A stretch of 64,000 nucleotides of DNA from Colwellia demingiae (GCF_007954275.1 NZ_VOLT01000008.1:1-64000); one strand, 5' to 3'; numbered from the stretch's first letter, positions 34,226-44,716 are shown. Numbers and translations are program-made. Notes: generated by a model from the sequence alone, not told the origin.

Positions 34226-34990
34226 TCATGTCAGAGTGTTATTTCTAGTTTTTAGTTTATGCTTTTTCACGAGGTAGGCTGTCAATATAAGGGCAATAAC
34301 AAATAATGTTGCGCTAGCAATTAATTCATTTTGTGCCCCTAAACGTATACCACTGCCGGCAAGCGAGAATATAACCATTTGTGGGATAAAACCGACAAAA
34401 GAACCACTAACATAAGCGGGCATTGAGACCTTGCTAACGCCTGCAATAATATTGGTTATAAAATTACTTCCTAAAGGTAATATTCGAATCACAATCGCTT
34501 TCAAAAAGGTTTGGTCACCAAGAAACGCGGATAACTGTGCAAGCTTACTAGGGTATTTACGGGTAATGCAATCCCTCAACAAATAACGAGCGATACTAAA
34601 AGTGATGAAGCAGCCGAGCGTGGCTGCCAAGGTGGCAACAAATATGCCTATGAATGCACCTAAATTAATGCCCGCAACTAAAGCGGCAATTTGTCTGGGT
34701 AAACCTACACTGGTTGCCAAGGATAAAAAAACAAACAGTAACCCTGCATTGAAAAAAATTGAACTGTCGTCTTTCTGCCAGTTTAGTTTTTCAACCAAGT
34801 TGATTGTCCAGTTACTTAAACTGAAACCACTTTCTGTTGTGGTCGGTATTGCGCTTAGAGATGGCGAAAATACTGGCGTATGAATCAGCCATTGATATAA
34901 ACCTGTCGCGATAATAATTATTATGATGAGGCTCGCCAGCATTTTAGTGGTCGATAAACGGGCGGAAAATAAGAGAAACTTGGAAAGCAT
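34226..34990 (-). CDS. TVP38/TMEM64 (DedA-like) inner-membrane protein
   Basis: 254 residues with about five hydrophobic segments. The VTT-domain core is visible: GLPRQIAALVAGINLGAFIG, then TLAATLGCFITFSIARYLLR, and the Arg/Pro/Gly motif IRILPLGSNFITNIIAGVS. Members of the DedA superfamily are now linked to lipid scrambling or transport of lipid carriers. No partner gene is adjacent. The next element upstream is a dispersed repeat. Confidence 0.85.
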   Translation of the reverse strand: MLSKFLLFSARLSTTKMLASLIIIIIIATGLYQWLIHTPVFSPSLSAIPTTTESGFSLSNWTINLVEKLNWQKDDSSIFFNAGLLFVFLSLATSVGLPRQIAALVAGINLGAFIGIFVATLAATLGCFITFSIARYLLRDCITRKYPSKLAQLSAFLGDQTFLKAIVIRILPLGSNFITNIIAGVSKVSMPAYVSGSFVGFIPQMVIFSLAGSGIRLGAQNELIASATLFVIALILTAYLVKKHKLKTRNNTLT

Positions 34991-35025
34991 AGTTATACCA
35001 AATGAATTAATGATTAAGTGCTATT

Positions 35026-35289
35026 TATACCCGTGACCATTCAAAATGCATGTTTCAGTGGGAGAAAAAAACGATTTAGACAAGGCATTGATTGCAGATA
35101 ATGGTTGTTCCATTGACAAAATCAATAACGAAGTATAAATCGTTTTTAGCCCCATCGTAGAAGTGCATGAGTAAACCTATTTCATTGTTGCGTCAAATAA
35201 ATAGGGAATGACCATGATTTAATTAACGCGCCTCAAACTAGATTTTCTCAAGCACTCTGAATCGAGCATTTTGAATGATTACGGGTATA
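35026..35289. repeat. TATACCCG-family dispersed inverted repeat, copy C
   Basis: A 264-bp element in a 385-bp gap. The left end TATACCCGTGACCATTCAAA and the reverse complement of the right end TATACCCGTAATCATTCAAA differ at 2 positions. The core GACAAGGCATTGATTGCAG and AAATCAATAACGAAGTATAA matches copy B. It is preceded by TTATACCAAATGAATTAAT, as is copy B. No gene is inside. Confidence 0.82.
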
Positions 35290-35375
35290 TACCTTGTGAA
35301 ATAATCCAAGCATTGAATGATATTACTTTGATTATCTGCTTTAATTTTTTTCTACGCACTTTTAAAATCATAAGT

Positions 35376-37535
35376 TTAATTAAAATGGTATAACTTGGTT
35401 TTCGCTTGCTCAAATTCATCAGCAGTTAAAAAACCTTGTTGTCGTAGCTTAACTAATTTTTCTAATGCGTTTACCAAATCAGTTTCTACTCTGGCTAATT
35501 CTATCGCTGCAGTGTCATGACTGTCAGATAACGTGATTACCTCGTCATTTCTTTGAGATTTAGTCACTTCTACTATTTTTTCAGGTGCTATCACATCGAT
35601 TACTGAATGAAGCCGAGTTGCTGGGCGAATAATCGATGCTTGTTTGTGTAGCGGAGTATCATCATGAGTTTTATGTTCAGTATGCGCTGCATCAGTAGTC
35701 AATGTAGGTTTGAAAGAACGTACTCCTGTTTGCTCGCTATTGATATGTTTGGCAATGATCCAACACCAATCAATGGTCTCATCGACCACGGTAAAGTAAC
35801 CTTTTTTAGTTATTCTATCGCTGCCTTTGCGTAAATATAAACAAATTATGTGTTTCTTTTTTGATTCGGTATGAAGCGCTAAGTTAATACGACGAACTTT
35901 GCCGTCGGTCATTTTAGCAATTTGCTCAATATGAAATATTTCGCGTAATGCCTGTTCATATTCTTCGTCAAAGCCGTGTCCTAAGGTGGTATTAATTGTC
36001 GCAATAACCAAATCACCAAGCAATATTTGGCACTGATTCACATCAGCTAGTGCAATGACCTTTTCTGCTTCTTTTTCATGGCGTTTAAATAGCTTTATTG
36101 ATAATTTGTCTTCAGTTAATGCTAGATTAGAAAATTCACGGCGAACGAAGGCCTTAGCCGATTTCTGTTGTGCCTTCATCTGATACAAAATATAGCCGAG
36201 AAGCACAAATAGAACTAGAATAAAGAAGAAAGTCAGACCGCTGGGTCCACTTTGTTGGCTTTCTTTTGCGGCTAAACTGATATCTTGTTGAAATAGTTGG
36301 TATATAGCACCAGAATCTTCATTGAAAAACAGTAGTTCCCCTCGATTATCACGGTAGAGAGTTAAGTTATTTGCTTGCAATGCTTGTTGCTTTAATAGCC
36401 ATTCTATTGTTGGAGCAGAAAGTGCTTTTTGCTGTTTAATGGACTGATCGTTCTCAAGTGCTATCTCAGGTGAAATTTCATGTGATAGTGAGTTGAGTTG
36501 CCATTGCTTTTCATTTTTTGTTAATAATAATAACTTGTTACGTAATGAAGGTGCATTTTGCCCTCGGTAGACTAATAAACTATTGGCAGCTAATATATTT
36601 TTATTTTGATACAAAAACTTTATAGGTGCTTGCTTGCGCCAGTCCTCGCCACCATCACTATAAGATAGCCAATGCCTTACTATGTTATTAAAGTTGTACT
36701 GATGTGATATCAATAACTTAGTGGCATATCTATCGGGCCAAATAAATTGGTTTATGTTGCCTGCACCGAATAAATACAGTGCCTTTTCAAATTTTTCATT
36801 CGCGTAATAAGGATTGTCGTGAGGTACGCTATAACTTTTGATACCGTTTCGTTGTGGGTGAATACGTAAGATGGCACCTGAATAAAGTGGATGTTGCTTT
36901 AGTTCTAGGCTCTGTGACAGTGAGATATAAAGCTGAGCAAAGTCTTCATGCCATGATTTACTGTAAGGATTAAAGTTCAATTGCCTGATTCCGCTTTCTA
37001 ATGTGGGAATGGCTATTCTTAAAACTTCACGTTGACTTGATTCATCGACTTGCTTGGTTACATTTAACCGCCACTCGGTCACTATGGCATCATAAGAAAG
37101 TGGCGTGGTGACAGCAGAATCGTTTAAGCGTTTTCTTTTTCTTTTGTTAATAACTTTTTCAACATGGGCAGTGTAGAAAGTGCCAAAACCTGCTTGATCA
37201 CGTAATGAAAAGTTAGGATGTAAGGTGAAAGCGGTCAGTTGAAGCATGGATTCTTTAGAAGAAAAAAGCTGTAAATCTAATAATAAAGCAGTGTTATCAG
37301 GACTATCTTGTTCCAGCTGATAAATTTTACCTCGCTTATTTGCCAGGTAATAGAACTGACTATTTCCTGGCTGTTCCAGCAGTAACAACCACTGATCGTT
37401 TTCTGTTTCTAATTGCGGGGCTTGCGCTATTTTTTGTAATAAATATTGCTTTTCTTTACTGGCACCATTAGCACCACTGACGAAAAACAGACATAAGGAA
37501 AAAATAAAAAAGGTCGCGCTCTTTGCGATAAGCAT
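35376..37535 (-). CDS. Periplasmic sorbosone-dehydrogenase-like propeller with membrane anchor and SHOCT tail
   Basis: 719 residues. A signal sequence (1-25) leads to a beta-propeller region (about 30-400) that recalls PQQ glucose/sorbosone dehydrogenases (ILRIHPQRNGIKSYSVPHDN, FGAGNINQFIWPD). One membrane helix (about 428-450, FFFILVLFVLLGYILY) follows, then a cytoplasmic part of about 270 residues ending in a SHOCT motif (LEKLVKLRQQGFLTADEFEQ). The catalytic His/Arg set of true dehydrogenases is not evident, so a sensor or scaffold is as likely as an enzyme. The SSB-like gene lies 54 bp upstream. Confidence 0.65.
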   Translation of the reverse strand: MLIAKSATFFIFSLCLFFVSGANGASKEKQYLLQKIAQAPQLETENDQWLLLLEQPGNSQFYYLANKRGKIYQLEQDSPDNTALLLDLQLFSSKESMLQLTAFTLHPNFSLRDQAGFGTFYTAHVEKVINKRKRKRLNDSAVTTPLSYDAIVTEWRLNVTKQVDESSQREVLRIAIPTLESGIRQLNFNPYSKSWHEDFAQLYISLSQSLELKQHPLYSGAILRIHPQRNGIKSYSVPHDNPYYANEKFEKALYLFGAGNINQFIWPDRYATKLLISHQYNFNNIVRHWLSYSDGGEDWRKQAPIKFLYQNKNILAANSLLVYRGQNAPSLRNKLLLLTKNEKQWQLNSLSHEISPEIALENDQSIKQQKALSAPTIEWLLKQQALQANNLTLYRDNRGELLFFNEDSGAIYQLFQQDISLAAKESQQSGPSGLTFFFILVLFVLLGYILYQMKAQQKSAKAFVRREFSNLALTEDKLSIKLFKRHEKEAEKVIALADVNQCQILLGDLVIATINTTLGHGFDEEYEQALREIFHIEQIAKMTDGKVRRINLALHTESKKKHIICLYLRKGSDRITKKGYFTVVDETIDWCWIIAKHINSEQTGVRSFKPTLTTDAAHTEHKTHDDTPLHKQASIIRPATRLHSVIDVIAPEKIVEVTKSQRNDEVITLSDSHDTAAIELARVETDLVNALEKLVKLRQQGFLTADEFEQAKTKLYHFN

Positions 37536-37589
37536 TAAATTGAGTCATCCATAGTTCAGTATTTTGTTAACGAATTTTTATCTTTTTCT

Positions 37590-38318
37590 TTATGTGCCTT
37601 TAAATAAATGCACATTTTTTACTTCAATAAACTGATCTTTGTTAACACCACTGGTGTAACTTAATTTTCCTTCTAACATCAGCTCATCACCAATGTCGCC
37701 ATGTTCTGCTAGATATTGCGCTTGTTTTCCCCAAACATGAATGGCTCGTTCTACTGACATTGTCTGCCACACTTGCTTATCGGTATTATAGATATGCTGG
37801 TTAATGACAATATTTGCTTGGGTAATACTCTTACTTTGTTCGGTTAACATCAGTTTTGGTTTTGATGTTAATTGGGCACTACAATGAATTTGATTGATTG
37901 CTTGTGTATAACCCTTGTCAAATTTTTGTACAAAATTTGCGTGTACAATACCTAGGTGATTAGTGCTTTTATCTGTTGATTTTGGTTTGATATTACTTAA
38001 ATAGCCATGCAGTAAAATTATGTCACCCTTATTGGCATTTAGTAATGCCAATTCGACCAATTCACCTTCTACTTTTACATGATGGTAGCTAGTCCACTCT
38101 TTATACTTATTAGTGCTTTTATCTAGCCATTTACTGGATGTAGCTAATACAATTTCAGTCACTGCGGTCGCAGGATTAGCACGATAACGAATATCAGGTG
38201 TTGCTACTAAATTACCTAATAAGGTCACGGCACAAAGCTGTGGGTTTGGGCTTTTTGGGTGTTTATTTACAGCATCCGATAATGACAAAAGCTTTCCTGT
38301 GATATTAAAGTAAACCAA
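37590..38318 (-). CDS. Divergent SSB-like protein with two possible OB folds
   Basis: 242 residues from a TTG start; another TTG at 38288 has AGGA at good spacing and may be the real one. Residues about 28-115 match the SSB OB-fold: AVTLLGNLVATPDIRY, VTEIVLATSSKWLDK, YHHVKVEGELVELAL. Residues 140-242 look like a second, weaker OB fold ending VKNVHLFKGT. The acidic tail ending in Pro-Phe that recruits partners to housekeeping SSB is absent. It is likely co-transcribed with the propeller-SHOCT gene. A PriB-like or plasmid-type SSB paralogue is possible. Confidence 0.65.
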   Translation of the reverse strand: MVYFNITGKLLSLSDAVNKHPKSPNPQLCAVTLLGNLVATPDIRYRANPATAVTEIVLATSSKWLDKSTNKYKEWTSYHHVKVEGELVELALLNANKGDIILLHGYLSNIKPKSTDKSTNHLGIVHANFVQKFDKGYTQAINQIHCSAQLTSKPKLMLTEQSKSITQANIVINQHIYNTDKQVWQTMSVERAIHVWGKQAQYLAEHGDIGDELMLEGKLSYTSGVNKDQFIEVKNVHLFKGT

Positions 38319-38552
38319 TTACTCAGTCACTTATTATCTATTTGTGTGAATAAAGAGCAAGTTGTTTTATTTTAATATAAATTCAGTGGCAATGTTAATA
38401 GGCAGCAAGGAAAAATTTCATTAAAAGTCACTTTACTAACAATTAACTAGCCATTTGAGTGGTTAGTGAAAGACAAAGCTTTATAATGAAGACAATATTA
38501 TAAAATTAAACCCAAAGAACTTGTCTTTCTTAGGCAAGCATATAGGAAACTA

Positions 38553-39371
38553 ATGAGCCCGATTATTGCCAGCGAACATTTAAGCAACATCGCCCTTGGT
38601 TACGTAGATAGCGTAGATAGTGAATACGCTAAACGTCTTGCCAAAAAATGGCAGTTTAACTACCTAGGCCATGTTGCCGCTGCCAGTAAACAGCCAAAAC
38701 TTGAATTTATGTTGCAAATGCATCATCACGCCTTAGAGCTTTGTAAGTTAGATGAACCTAAGCTGGGCGCTATCAAGGTAGACTTTGTTGAGGGTGCAGT
38801 CGCACATCGACGTAAATTTGGTGGCGGTCGAGGCCAAGATATTGCCAAAGCCGTTGGCTTAAAACATGGCTTTAAGCCACATGTTTTAGATGCGACAGCA
38901 GGACTTGGCAGAGACGCATTTGTATTAGCTAGCCTTGGTTGTAAGTTAACTTTATTAGAGCGCATGCCTGTTGTGGCTGCACTTCTAGATGATGGGATTG
39001 AGCGCGCAAAACTAAATCATGAAGTTGCCGATATTGCCAATAACATGCAGTTAATTCACGGTTCATCACTAGAAGAAGTCGACTTAGCTACTGAACCTGA
39101 TGTCGTGTATTTAGATCCAATGTATCCGCATCGTGAAAAATCCGCAGCGGTTAAAAAAGAAATGCGAATTTTCCAATCACTTGTTGGTGAAGACCTTGAT
39201 GCAGATGATTTACTTGAACCAGCATTAGCGTTAGCAAAATATCGCGTTGTGGTAAAACGTCCAAGTTATGCACCGCCACTGGCAAATAAAAAACCATCGA
39301 TGAGCATCAATATGAAAAAAAATCGCTTTGATGTTTATGTTAAACAGGCAATCCCAAAACCTACTTCTTAG
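38553..39371 (+). CDS. rsmJ: 16S rRNA (guanine1516-N2)-methyltransferase
   Basis: 272 residues of the RsmJ (YhiQ) family, which methylates G1516 of 16S rRNA with S-adenosylmethionine. The SAM-binding core is [20 protein letters not shown] and [19 protein letters not shown]. The catalytic-type motif [20 protein letters not shown] and the C-terminal KRPSYAPPL complete the family pattern. The ATG has TAGGAAAC upstream. It forms its own transcription unit. Confidence 0.94.
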   Translation: MSPIIASEHLSNIALGYVDSVDSEYAKRLAKKWQFNYLGHVAAASKQPKLEFMLQMHHHALELCKLDEPKLGAIKVDFVEGAVAHRRKFGGGRGQDIAKAVGLKHGFKPHVLDATAGLGRDAFVLASLGCKLTLLERMPVVAALLDDGIERAKLNHEVADIANNMQLIHGSSLEEVDLATEPDVVYLDPMYPHREKSAAVKKEMRIFQSLVGEDLDADDLLEPALALAKYRVVVKRPSYAPPLANKKPSMSINMKKNRFDVYVKQAIPKPTS

Positions 39372-39474
39372 TACCGTCATTTCAAACTTTACATAAATAC
39401 GTCACAATTATGTAACCTTACTGTCATAAAAATGAGTGACTATTGCCTTTATTTACTTCAAAGGCATTCATGCT

Positions 39475-41427
39475 ATGCGCGTCTCTAGCTTTTCCCGTTT
39501 GTCTGTGACGGCAATCAGTGTTTTTACCGCTATTTTTATGGCAACTATGTATCACGTAGGTGAATCGTTAAGTGAAAGTCGGGCGCAGTATAAAGGCTAT
39601 CAGGCACTTATTTCTTTAACAACGGTTAAGTTTAATCGCACTATTGTTGAGTATTTACAAACCGGTGATGCGGCTTTGTTAAACAAGGCACAAAAACAAC
39701 TTACTAGTATTGTGAAAAATACTTATAGCTTAAATATCGATAAACTCTCTAAGCAAATAGACTCGCAAGCACAGGCACTCGCCAATAATATTGATACCAA
39801 ATTTCGTGCTATGGGTAAACTCAGTGGTGACCCCTTAGTGCTCTTGCGTAATGGCGAACAAGAAATGCTCGCGCTTAATAACGATTTATCGCAATACGTA
39901 CAAAAGACTCAAATACTATCGTTAAAACAGCAGTTAAATTACCTTATTACAACGCAGGCTGTAGGAAAGTTAATTGCAGACTTAGTGAGTGCTAGAGAAG
40001 CTATTTTTACCCAACAACTATCAAATACCCAATCGATAAACCCTCTTCTAAAAGAGCTTCAAAGCTTAGGCCGTTTCTTATCAACACAACCTGCGTTAGC
40101 TATTTATGCAGAAGGTGATGAAGACATTCTTGATGAAAGTGAAGATTTACTCGGTGATGAAGAAGAAAAACAAGATCTGAGTCTTGAAGCCATTAATGAA
40201 TTACAGTCATTATTCAATCGTTATCAACGAGAACTGCAAAATACCCTAGCTCAACAGCAACAACGAAAAATGGGCTTTGCACTGTTGGCTGAGCAAGTGG
40301 GCAATATTGAAAAAGCGATCATGGAAGGTGAAGCGAATATTTCACAACAGCAAGAGAAAATGAATGAACAGCTTTATATTATTGTCATCGGGCTGCTTAT
40401 CTTTTTAGTGATATTTCTCTTAGTAAATTATTGGCTGCAGCGTAGTGTTATTCTGCAACCGTTACGTAATTTACGTGATAGTTTTGTGCAATTAGTCGGG
40501 CAGGGAAAAGTAGACAATATTATCAATATTGATAAAAGAACGGAATTTGGTGAGATCTCCACTAGCTTTAATCATATGGTTAATAAGCTAGCGCAAGATG
40601 ATAAAGATAAAGCACAGCAATTAGACTTAGTCGCTAAAGCATTAACGACAATGGAAAGCCAAGTCAAAAGCATTTATCAGTCATCGCATACCACCAGCGA
40701 GCATGTCCAAGGAGCAAGAAAAATTATGGAAGCCTTAGGTAGGGCAACCGAAACAGTGAATACCCTATCAGGTCAAGTCGTTAACAATGCCCAGGCAACC
40801 AAACAAGCAATGGAAGTAAGTCAGCATCATGTTTCACAAGTACTGGCGGCAAGTGAATCTACCAATTTGGCAGCAAAGGAAAGTAAAGGCGCCATTACTT
40901 CACTATTTCATTCGGTTGAGTCGGTTACTTCTATTGTTGATGTGATTAGCGCTATTGCGGATCAAACTAACTTGTTGGCGCTTAATGCCGCCATCGAAGC
41001 GGCAAGAGCAGGTGAGCATGGCCGCGGTTTTTCTGTAGTTGCCGATGAAGTACGCCAACTTGCGGGTAAAACCCAGGAATCGCTCAAACAAATTTCAGCA
41101 CGCTTAAACCAACTACAAAGTGCCAGTAATTCAATTGAAGGTATTATTAACGACATAGAAAAAGCATCAAATAATCAACGTATTATTGCTGATGAATTGC
41201 AAGAAACCGCGTTAGCGGTAACAGGACAAGCGCAAGTTTCTGCAACGGTTGCTCAAGATACTCTTGAGCAAATCACCCTGCAACGCACACACTTTATCGC
41301 CTTTGAGCAAGCCATGGCCAATGTCGATAAAGAAGTCAGCGACTCACAGCAATTATCGAATGTGATTTCGGTTGATGTCAGTAATCAGGTGAATGATATT
41401 GGACTGACACTTAAAAAAGCGTCTTAA
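39475..41427 (+). CDS. Methyl-accepting chemotaxis protein
   Basis: 650 residues, starting at ATG 39475 ([10 protein letters not shown]); an upstream GTG at 39436 would add 13 residues before the basic N-terminus. The first membrane helix (about 9-28) and a second (about 310-333, [19 protein letters not shown]) enclose a helical periplasmic sensor domain of about 280 residues with an unusual acidic run ([17 protein letters not shown]). A HAMP domain and a signalling domain with the hairpin [20 protein letters not shown] follow. No pentapeptide for CheR docking is seen. The ligand is unknown. Confidence 0.92.
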   Translation: MRVSSFSRLSVTAISVFTAIFMATMYHVGESLSESRAQYKGYQALISLTTVKFNRTIVEYLQTGDAALLNKAQKQLTSIVKNTYSLNIDKLSKQIDSQAQALANNIDTKFRAMGKLSGDPLVLLRNGEQEMLALNNDLSQYVQKTQILSLKQQLNYLITTQAVGKLIADLVSAREAIFTQQLSNTQSINPLLKELQSLGRFLSTQPALAIYAEGDEDILDESEDLLGDEEEKQDLSLEAINELQSLFNRYQRELQNTLAQQQQRKMGFALLAEQVGNIEKAIMEGEANISQQQEKMNEQLYIIVIGLLIFLVIFLLVNYWLQRSVILQPLRNLRDSFVQLVGQGKVDNIINIDKRTEFGEISTSFNHMVNKLAQDDKDKAQQLDLVAKALTTMESQVKSIYQSSHTTSEHVQGARKIMEALGRATETVNTLSGQVVNNAQATKQAMEVSQHHVSQVLAASESTNLAAKESKGAITSLFHSVESVTSIVDVISAIADQTNLLALNAAIEAARAGEHGRGFSVVADEVRQLAGKTQESLKQISARLNQLQSASNSIEGIINDIEKASNNQRIIADELQETALAVTGQAQVSATVAQDTLEQITLQRTHFIAFEQAMANVDKEVSDSQQLSNVISVDVSNQVNDIGLTLKKAS

Positions 41428-41525
41428 TAAGTTCAAGTTTGTTAAGCTAGCTATAATTAATTTATACCTGCGTAAACCACTCAGTGATTTATGCAAATTT
41501 CTCACAAACTCATAAAGGTGTTTTC

Positions 41526-41999
41526 ATGATCGAACAAAACCAACTAATGCCAGTAGGCGAACTGCAAGAATTAAAAAATGGCGAGATGATCACGCATAAT
41601 ACCGCTGAACTTTTTGCGACTAAAAAGGTGGTGTTATTTGCTGTTCCTGGTGCTTTCACACCAACGTGCTCTGCGGCACACCTACCCGGATATGTAGTTT
41701 CAGCAGATGAGTTAAAAGCTAAAGGCGTAGACGCGATAATTTGTTTATCAGTAAACGATGCTTTTGTTATGAATGCTTGGGGTGAGTCGCAAAACGCTGA
41801 AAATATTATGATGTTAGCCGATGGTGATGGTAGCTATACTAAAGCACTCGGTTTAAGCATGGATACGGCTACTTTTGGTGGTGTTCGCTCTCAGCGTTAC
41901 GCCATGATTATAGATAATGGTGAAGTAATCAGCTTGCATGTAGAGGAGCCTAAATCGTTTGAAGTCAGTAAAGCTGAAGTTATTCTCGACCAGCTTTAA
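41526..41999 (+). CDS. Peroxiredoxin (Prx5/AhpE-like redoxin family)
   Basis: 157 residues from ATG 41526, which has AAAGGTG upstream; a longer frame from 41484 lacks a ribosome-binding site. The peroxidatic cysteine is Cys48 in PGAFTPTCSAAHLPG. Cys73 is the only other cysteine, and no resolving Cys is visible near the C-terminus, so it probably works as a 1-Cys enzyme with glutathione or glutaredoxin, like bacterial Prx5-type proteins. RYAMIIDNGEV near the C-terminus is typical. It reduces hydrogen peroxide and organic peroxides in the cytoplasm. Confidence 0.9.
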   Translation: MIEQNQLMPVGELQELKNGEMITHNTAELFATKKVVLFAVPGAFTPTCSAAHLPGYVVSADELKAKGVDAIICLSVNDAFVMNAWGESQNAENIMMLADGDGSYTKALGLSMDTATFGGVRSQRYAMIIDNGEVISLHVEEPKSFEVSKAEVILDQL

Positions 42000-42086
42000 T
42001 GCCTAAATAACGGTTAACGTATTAAGAACGTTCATGAAAGCTGATACTTAAAGCAATCAGTTTAAGAACACGAATAAGAATAATGT

Positions 42087-42120
42087 ACCTTATTAACCAC
42101 TTGGTTAATAAGGTTTTTTT
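42087..42120 (+). terminator. Terminator after the peroxiredoxin gene
   Basis: ACCTTATTAACC / GGTTAATAAGGT form a perfect 12-bp stem with a 4-nt loop and a run of seven T. Confidence 0.92.
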
Positions 42121-42213
42121 ATGTTTGTAAAATTGAAGCGATACGATTTATTACTTGAATCAATAGTGATAAAAAGGCAGAATTCACCCAATTAAAATCT
42201 TTAAGGCAAAATC

Positions 42214-42741
42214 ATGTTAAAAGCTGAAATGGTAGAAAAGTTAAATCAACAACTTAATTTAGAATTTTACTCTTCAAACTTGTACTTACAAATGAGTGCA
42301 TGGTGTGAAGAAAAAGGTTTTGCCGGTGGTGCAGAGTTTTTACGTAAACATGCTAATGAAGAAATTCAGCATATGAATCGTTTATTTACTTACGTGAGTG
42401 AAACGGGTGCTTTACCTATTATTGGTGCTATAGATGCGCCACCACATGAATTTGAAAGCTTAGGTCAATTATTCGAACTAACTTACGAGCATGAGTGTTT
42501 AATCACTGAGCGCATTAACTCATTGGCTCATGAAGCATTTACTAATCAAGATTACTCTACGTTTAACTTCCTACAGTGGTATGTTGCTGAGCAACATGAA
42601 GAAGAAACGTTATTCAAAGGTATTTTAGATAAAATCAATTTAGTAGGTAATGATGGTCATGCTTTATTCTTCGTTGATAAAGATTTAGCAGAACTAGCCA
42701 AAACTGGCAGTAGCAGCATAATGACAGAAGCAAGCGCATAA
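42214..42741 (+). CDS. ftnA: Ferritin (FtnA-type, non-haem)
   Basis: 175 residues of a four-helix ferritin that oxidises and stores iron in a 24-mer. Ferroxidase ligands fit Glu17 ([15 protein letters not shown]), Glu50 and His53 (HANEEIQHM), Glu94 (YEHECL) and the helix D motif [16 protein letters not shown]. No haem-binding Met of bacterioferritin is apparent. AAGGCAAAATC precedes the ATG. It has its own terminator and no visible Fur box in the 90 bp upstream. Its neighbour is a peroxiredoxin, which suits a shared oxidative-stress role, but the two are separated by a terminator. Confidence 0.95.
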   Translation: MLKAEMVEKLNQQLNLEFYSSNLYLQMSAWCEEKGFAGGAEFLRKHANEEIQHMNRLFTYVSETGALPIIGAIDAPPHEFESLGQLFELTYEHECLITERINSLAHEAFTNQDYSTFNFLQWYVAEQHEEETLFKGILDKINLVGNDGHALFFVDKDLAELAKTGSSSIMTEASA

Positions 42742-42789
42742 GCGTTTAACTTTTCTGTTTAACTATACCGCACAATATATTATCTAATT

Positions 42790-42836
42790 AAATGTCCCCT
42801 CAAAAGTGCGAAACACCTTTGGGGGGACATTTTTGT
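42790..42836. terminator. Bidirectional terminator between ftnA and wHTH gene
   Basis: AAATGTCCCC pairs with GGGGACATTT across an inner stem (CAAAAGTG/CACCTTTG). T runs follow on the plus strand, and the minus-strand gene ends at its edge. Confidence 0.85.
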
Positions 42837-43190
42837 TTAAGCATTAACAGGCGTAGCAAAAGAAGACGTTAAGAATATATATCCCTGTCCCTTAACTGTT
42901 TTAATAACAGGGCGCGAAGAAATAACCAATAGCTTCTTTCTTAAATTGGCCATGTGACTATTAATACTTTTATCACAGCTATCAAGCTTACGCTGAAAAA
43001 TGCGCTGAGCAATAACCTCTCTTGAAACCAACGAACCGGCATCGTTCATAAGTACAGCCAGTAGATTAAACTCTAATCCAGTCGTCGTAACCGACTTACC
43101 TAAAAACAGCACAGAACGATTTAAAAAATTTAACTCAACTTGGGCAATGAGCATTTTGTCTGGGGTTACGTGTTTTTCTGTTGTTAACAT
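42837..43190 (-). CDS. Stand-alone OmpR/PhoB-type DNA-binding protein
   Basis: 117 residues forming a single winged-helix DNA-binding domain of the OmpR/PhoB class: LNRSVLFLGKSVTTTGLEFN, then LVSREVIAQRIFQRKLDSCD, NSHMANLRKKL as recognition helix region and VIKTVKGQGYIF as wing. The receiver domain normally at the N-terminus is missing; only about 20 residues precede the domain, and no broken receiver is found upstream. The lipoprotein gene lies 5 bp upstream on the same strand, so they are co-transcribed. It resembles the CpxR output domain. Confidence 0.85.
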   Translation of the reverse strand: MLTTEKHVTPDKMLIAQVELNFLNRSVLFLGKSVTTTGLEFNLLAVLMNDAGSLVSREVIAQRIFQRKLDSCDKSINSHMANLRKKLLVISSRPVIKTVKGQGYIFLTSSFATPVNA

Positions 43191-43195
43191 GCGGC

Positions 43196-44716
43196 TTACT
43201 CTGATTCTTGATCAGGAGTTTGCGTAAACATTGTTGCTTTATAGCCCGTGGGCGAATCTTCACTTGTTTCAAGTATTAAAAATTGCTCTTTGGATTGCTC
43301 ATTCAGTATTAATTCAAATGAGCTTAAAATGATTGAACTACTATTGTCCTCAGCAACAACAAAAACTTGATAACTGTTGTTTTTTAAGAAAATTGAATTG
43401 GTGCTTTTGTAATTTATTTCACGGTTATAAGTGGCAGAGTCTATGATTTCATCTTGTCTAACAAAATAAACAGCTACTTGGGAAAAATCATCAGATTGAA
43501 TTAAGTTAACTATTTCAATTTCATGCTCGTAAATACTGGTCAGTGAACTATTTTCAACCATCAAAGAGAATAGGTTAACTTCAATTTCATCAATAATGCC
43601 ATCACCATTTTCATCGATGTTACCATCGTTATCGGTATCGATATATTCTTGCTCAGCATAGAAAAACAGGGTTTTATTGGTGTTTTCAACTAAAGATAAT
43701 AAATGATTACTTAGTAACGGGATATTGTTCTCAGTATTGGTGAGATCTACGCTGTAGTCACCACTTGCTAAGATTAGTGCATTACTCACTTCACCATAGG
43801 GCAGAAAAGCAATCGCAGGGTTATCATCTACACCGTTAATATGTAATGCAAAAGCTTGTTGGTAGTTACTTAGTAACTCATGATTAGCAACGGCATTATA
43901 AGCGCTAAATTGTGCTTCAGCTTTATCGTCTACATAGTTAATGACCGTAGAGTCTGACATTATATCTAGCACATAAGGTGATGTGCCCGCACCGCTGTTA
44001 TCTCTTACAATCATAATATTCTGAGAGCTATAAGCAAAAGGGATACTACTTGATGTGAATAACACCTCATCGCTACCTGCCTTTGTGATATAAAAAATAT
44101 AATCATCTTGGTCAAGTTTTTGATTATCGGATAATTGCTGATAACTGTATTGACCAACTAAAGTGGCTTCAGTAAAACTTTCATTGTCCTTAGAGAGATA
44201 AAAATCTACAGCTTGTTGGTTTGAATGCATATTTAGCACCCTAAGATTAAAAAGATCGTTACTAGTGTCATCGTCATCATCAATAACAGGGATACTGTGC
44301 ACCATAACTTGTGGAGATAAAATGCTATCGCTAAGTACTATCATATGGATAGTATCTTCAGCTAAAACGATGCTACTCTCATAAATAACTGACAGATCAT
44401 CGGTCGCAGAGCTGTCATCATCTTGCCAAGCTAACTGATAGTAATAATCTTGGCTTGTTAAGCTGATATTACTATGGGCATTACCATAGATAATAGCCGA
44501 AAAGGTTTGTTCAAAATGGTCATCATCATCGTTATCCTCAGTAAGGTTTTCATCTACGGTCAAATAAATACTGGGTGAGTCTTTCGATAAATTATAGAGT
44601 TTAACGTAGCCCTCTCCGCTACCATCGTCACTAGAATCACAGCCCAGTAAGATAAATAATAATATGCCGGCAGCAAAGCAGCTCTTTAAGGCTTGTAGGG
44701 TTTTAAGTGTCGTCAT
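43196..44716 (-). CDS. DUF4397-like lipoprotein
   Basis: 506 residues from ATG 44716 (MTTLKTLQAL), with GGA at fitting distance; a longer frame from 44770 lacks a ribosome-binding site. The lipobox LLGC gives a lipidated Cys. Repeated blocks such as YVKLYNLSKDSPSIYLTVDE and NLRVLNMHSNQQAVDFYLSK match the DUF4397 beta-sandwich repeat. The protein is rich in Asp, including DNDDDDH and DTDNDGNIDENGDGIIDEIE, which should bind calcium. It is followed after 5 bp by a stand-alone DNA-binding protein. Its role at the outer membrane is unknown. Confidence 0.72.
   Translation of the reverse strand: MTTLKTLQALKSCFAAGILLFILLGCDSSDDGSGEGYVKLYNLSKDSPSIYLTVDENLTEDNDDDDHFEQTFSAIIYGNAHSNISLTSQDYYYQLAWQDDDSSATDDLSVIYESSIVLAEDTIHMIVLSDSILSPQVMVHSIPVIDDDDDTSNDLFNLRVLNMHSNQQAVDFYLSKDNESFTEATLVGQYSYQQLSDNQKLDQDDYIFYITKAGSDEVLFTSSSIPFAYSSQNIMIVRDNSGAGTSPYVLDIMSDSTVINYVDDKAEAQFSAYNAVANHELLSNYQQAFALHINGVDDNPAIAFLPYGEVSNALILASGDYSVDLTNTENNIPLLSNHLLSLVENTNKTLFFYAEQEYIDTDNDGNIDENGDGIIDEIEVNLFSLMVENSSLTSIYEHEIEIVNLIQSDDFSQVAVYFVRQDEIIDSATYNREINYKSTNSIFLKNNSYQVFVVAEDNSSSIILSSFELILNEQSKEQFLILETSEDSPTGYKATMFTQTPDQESE

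Noticed and set aside
42121..42213. Fur box before ftnA
   Set aside because: No sequence close to the GATAATGATAATCATTATC-type palindrome is present in the 90 bp upstream.
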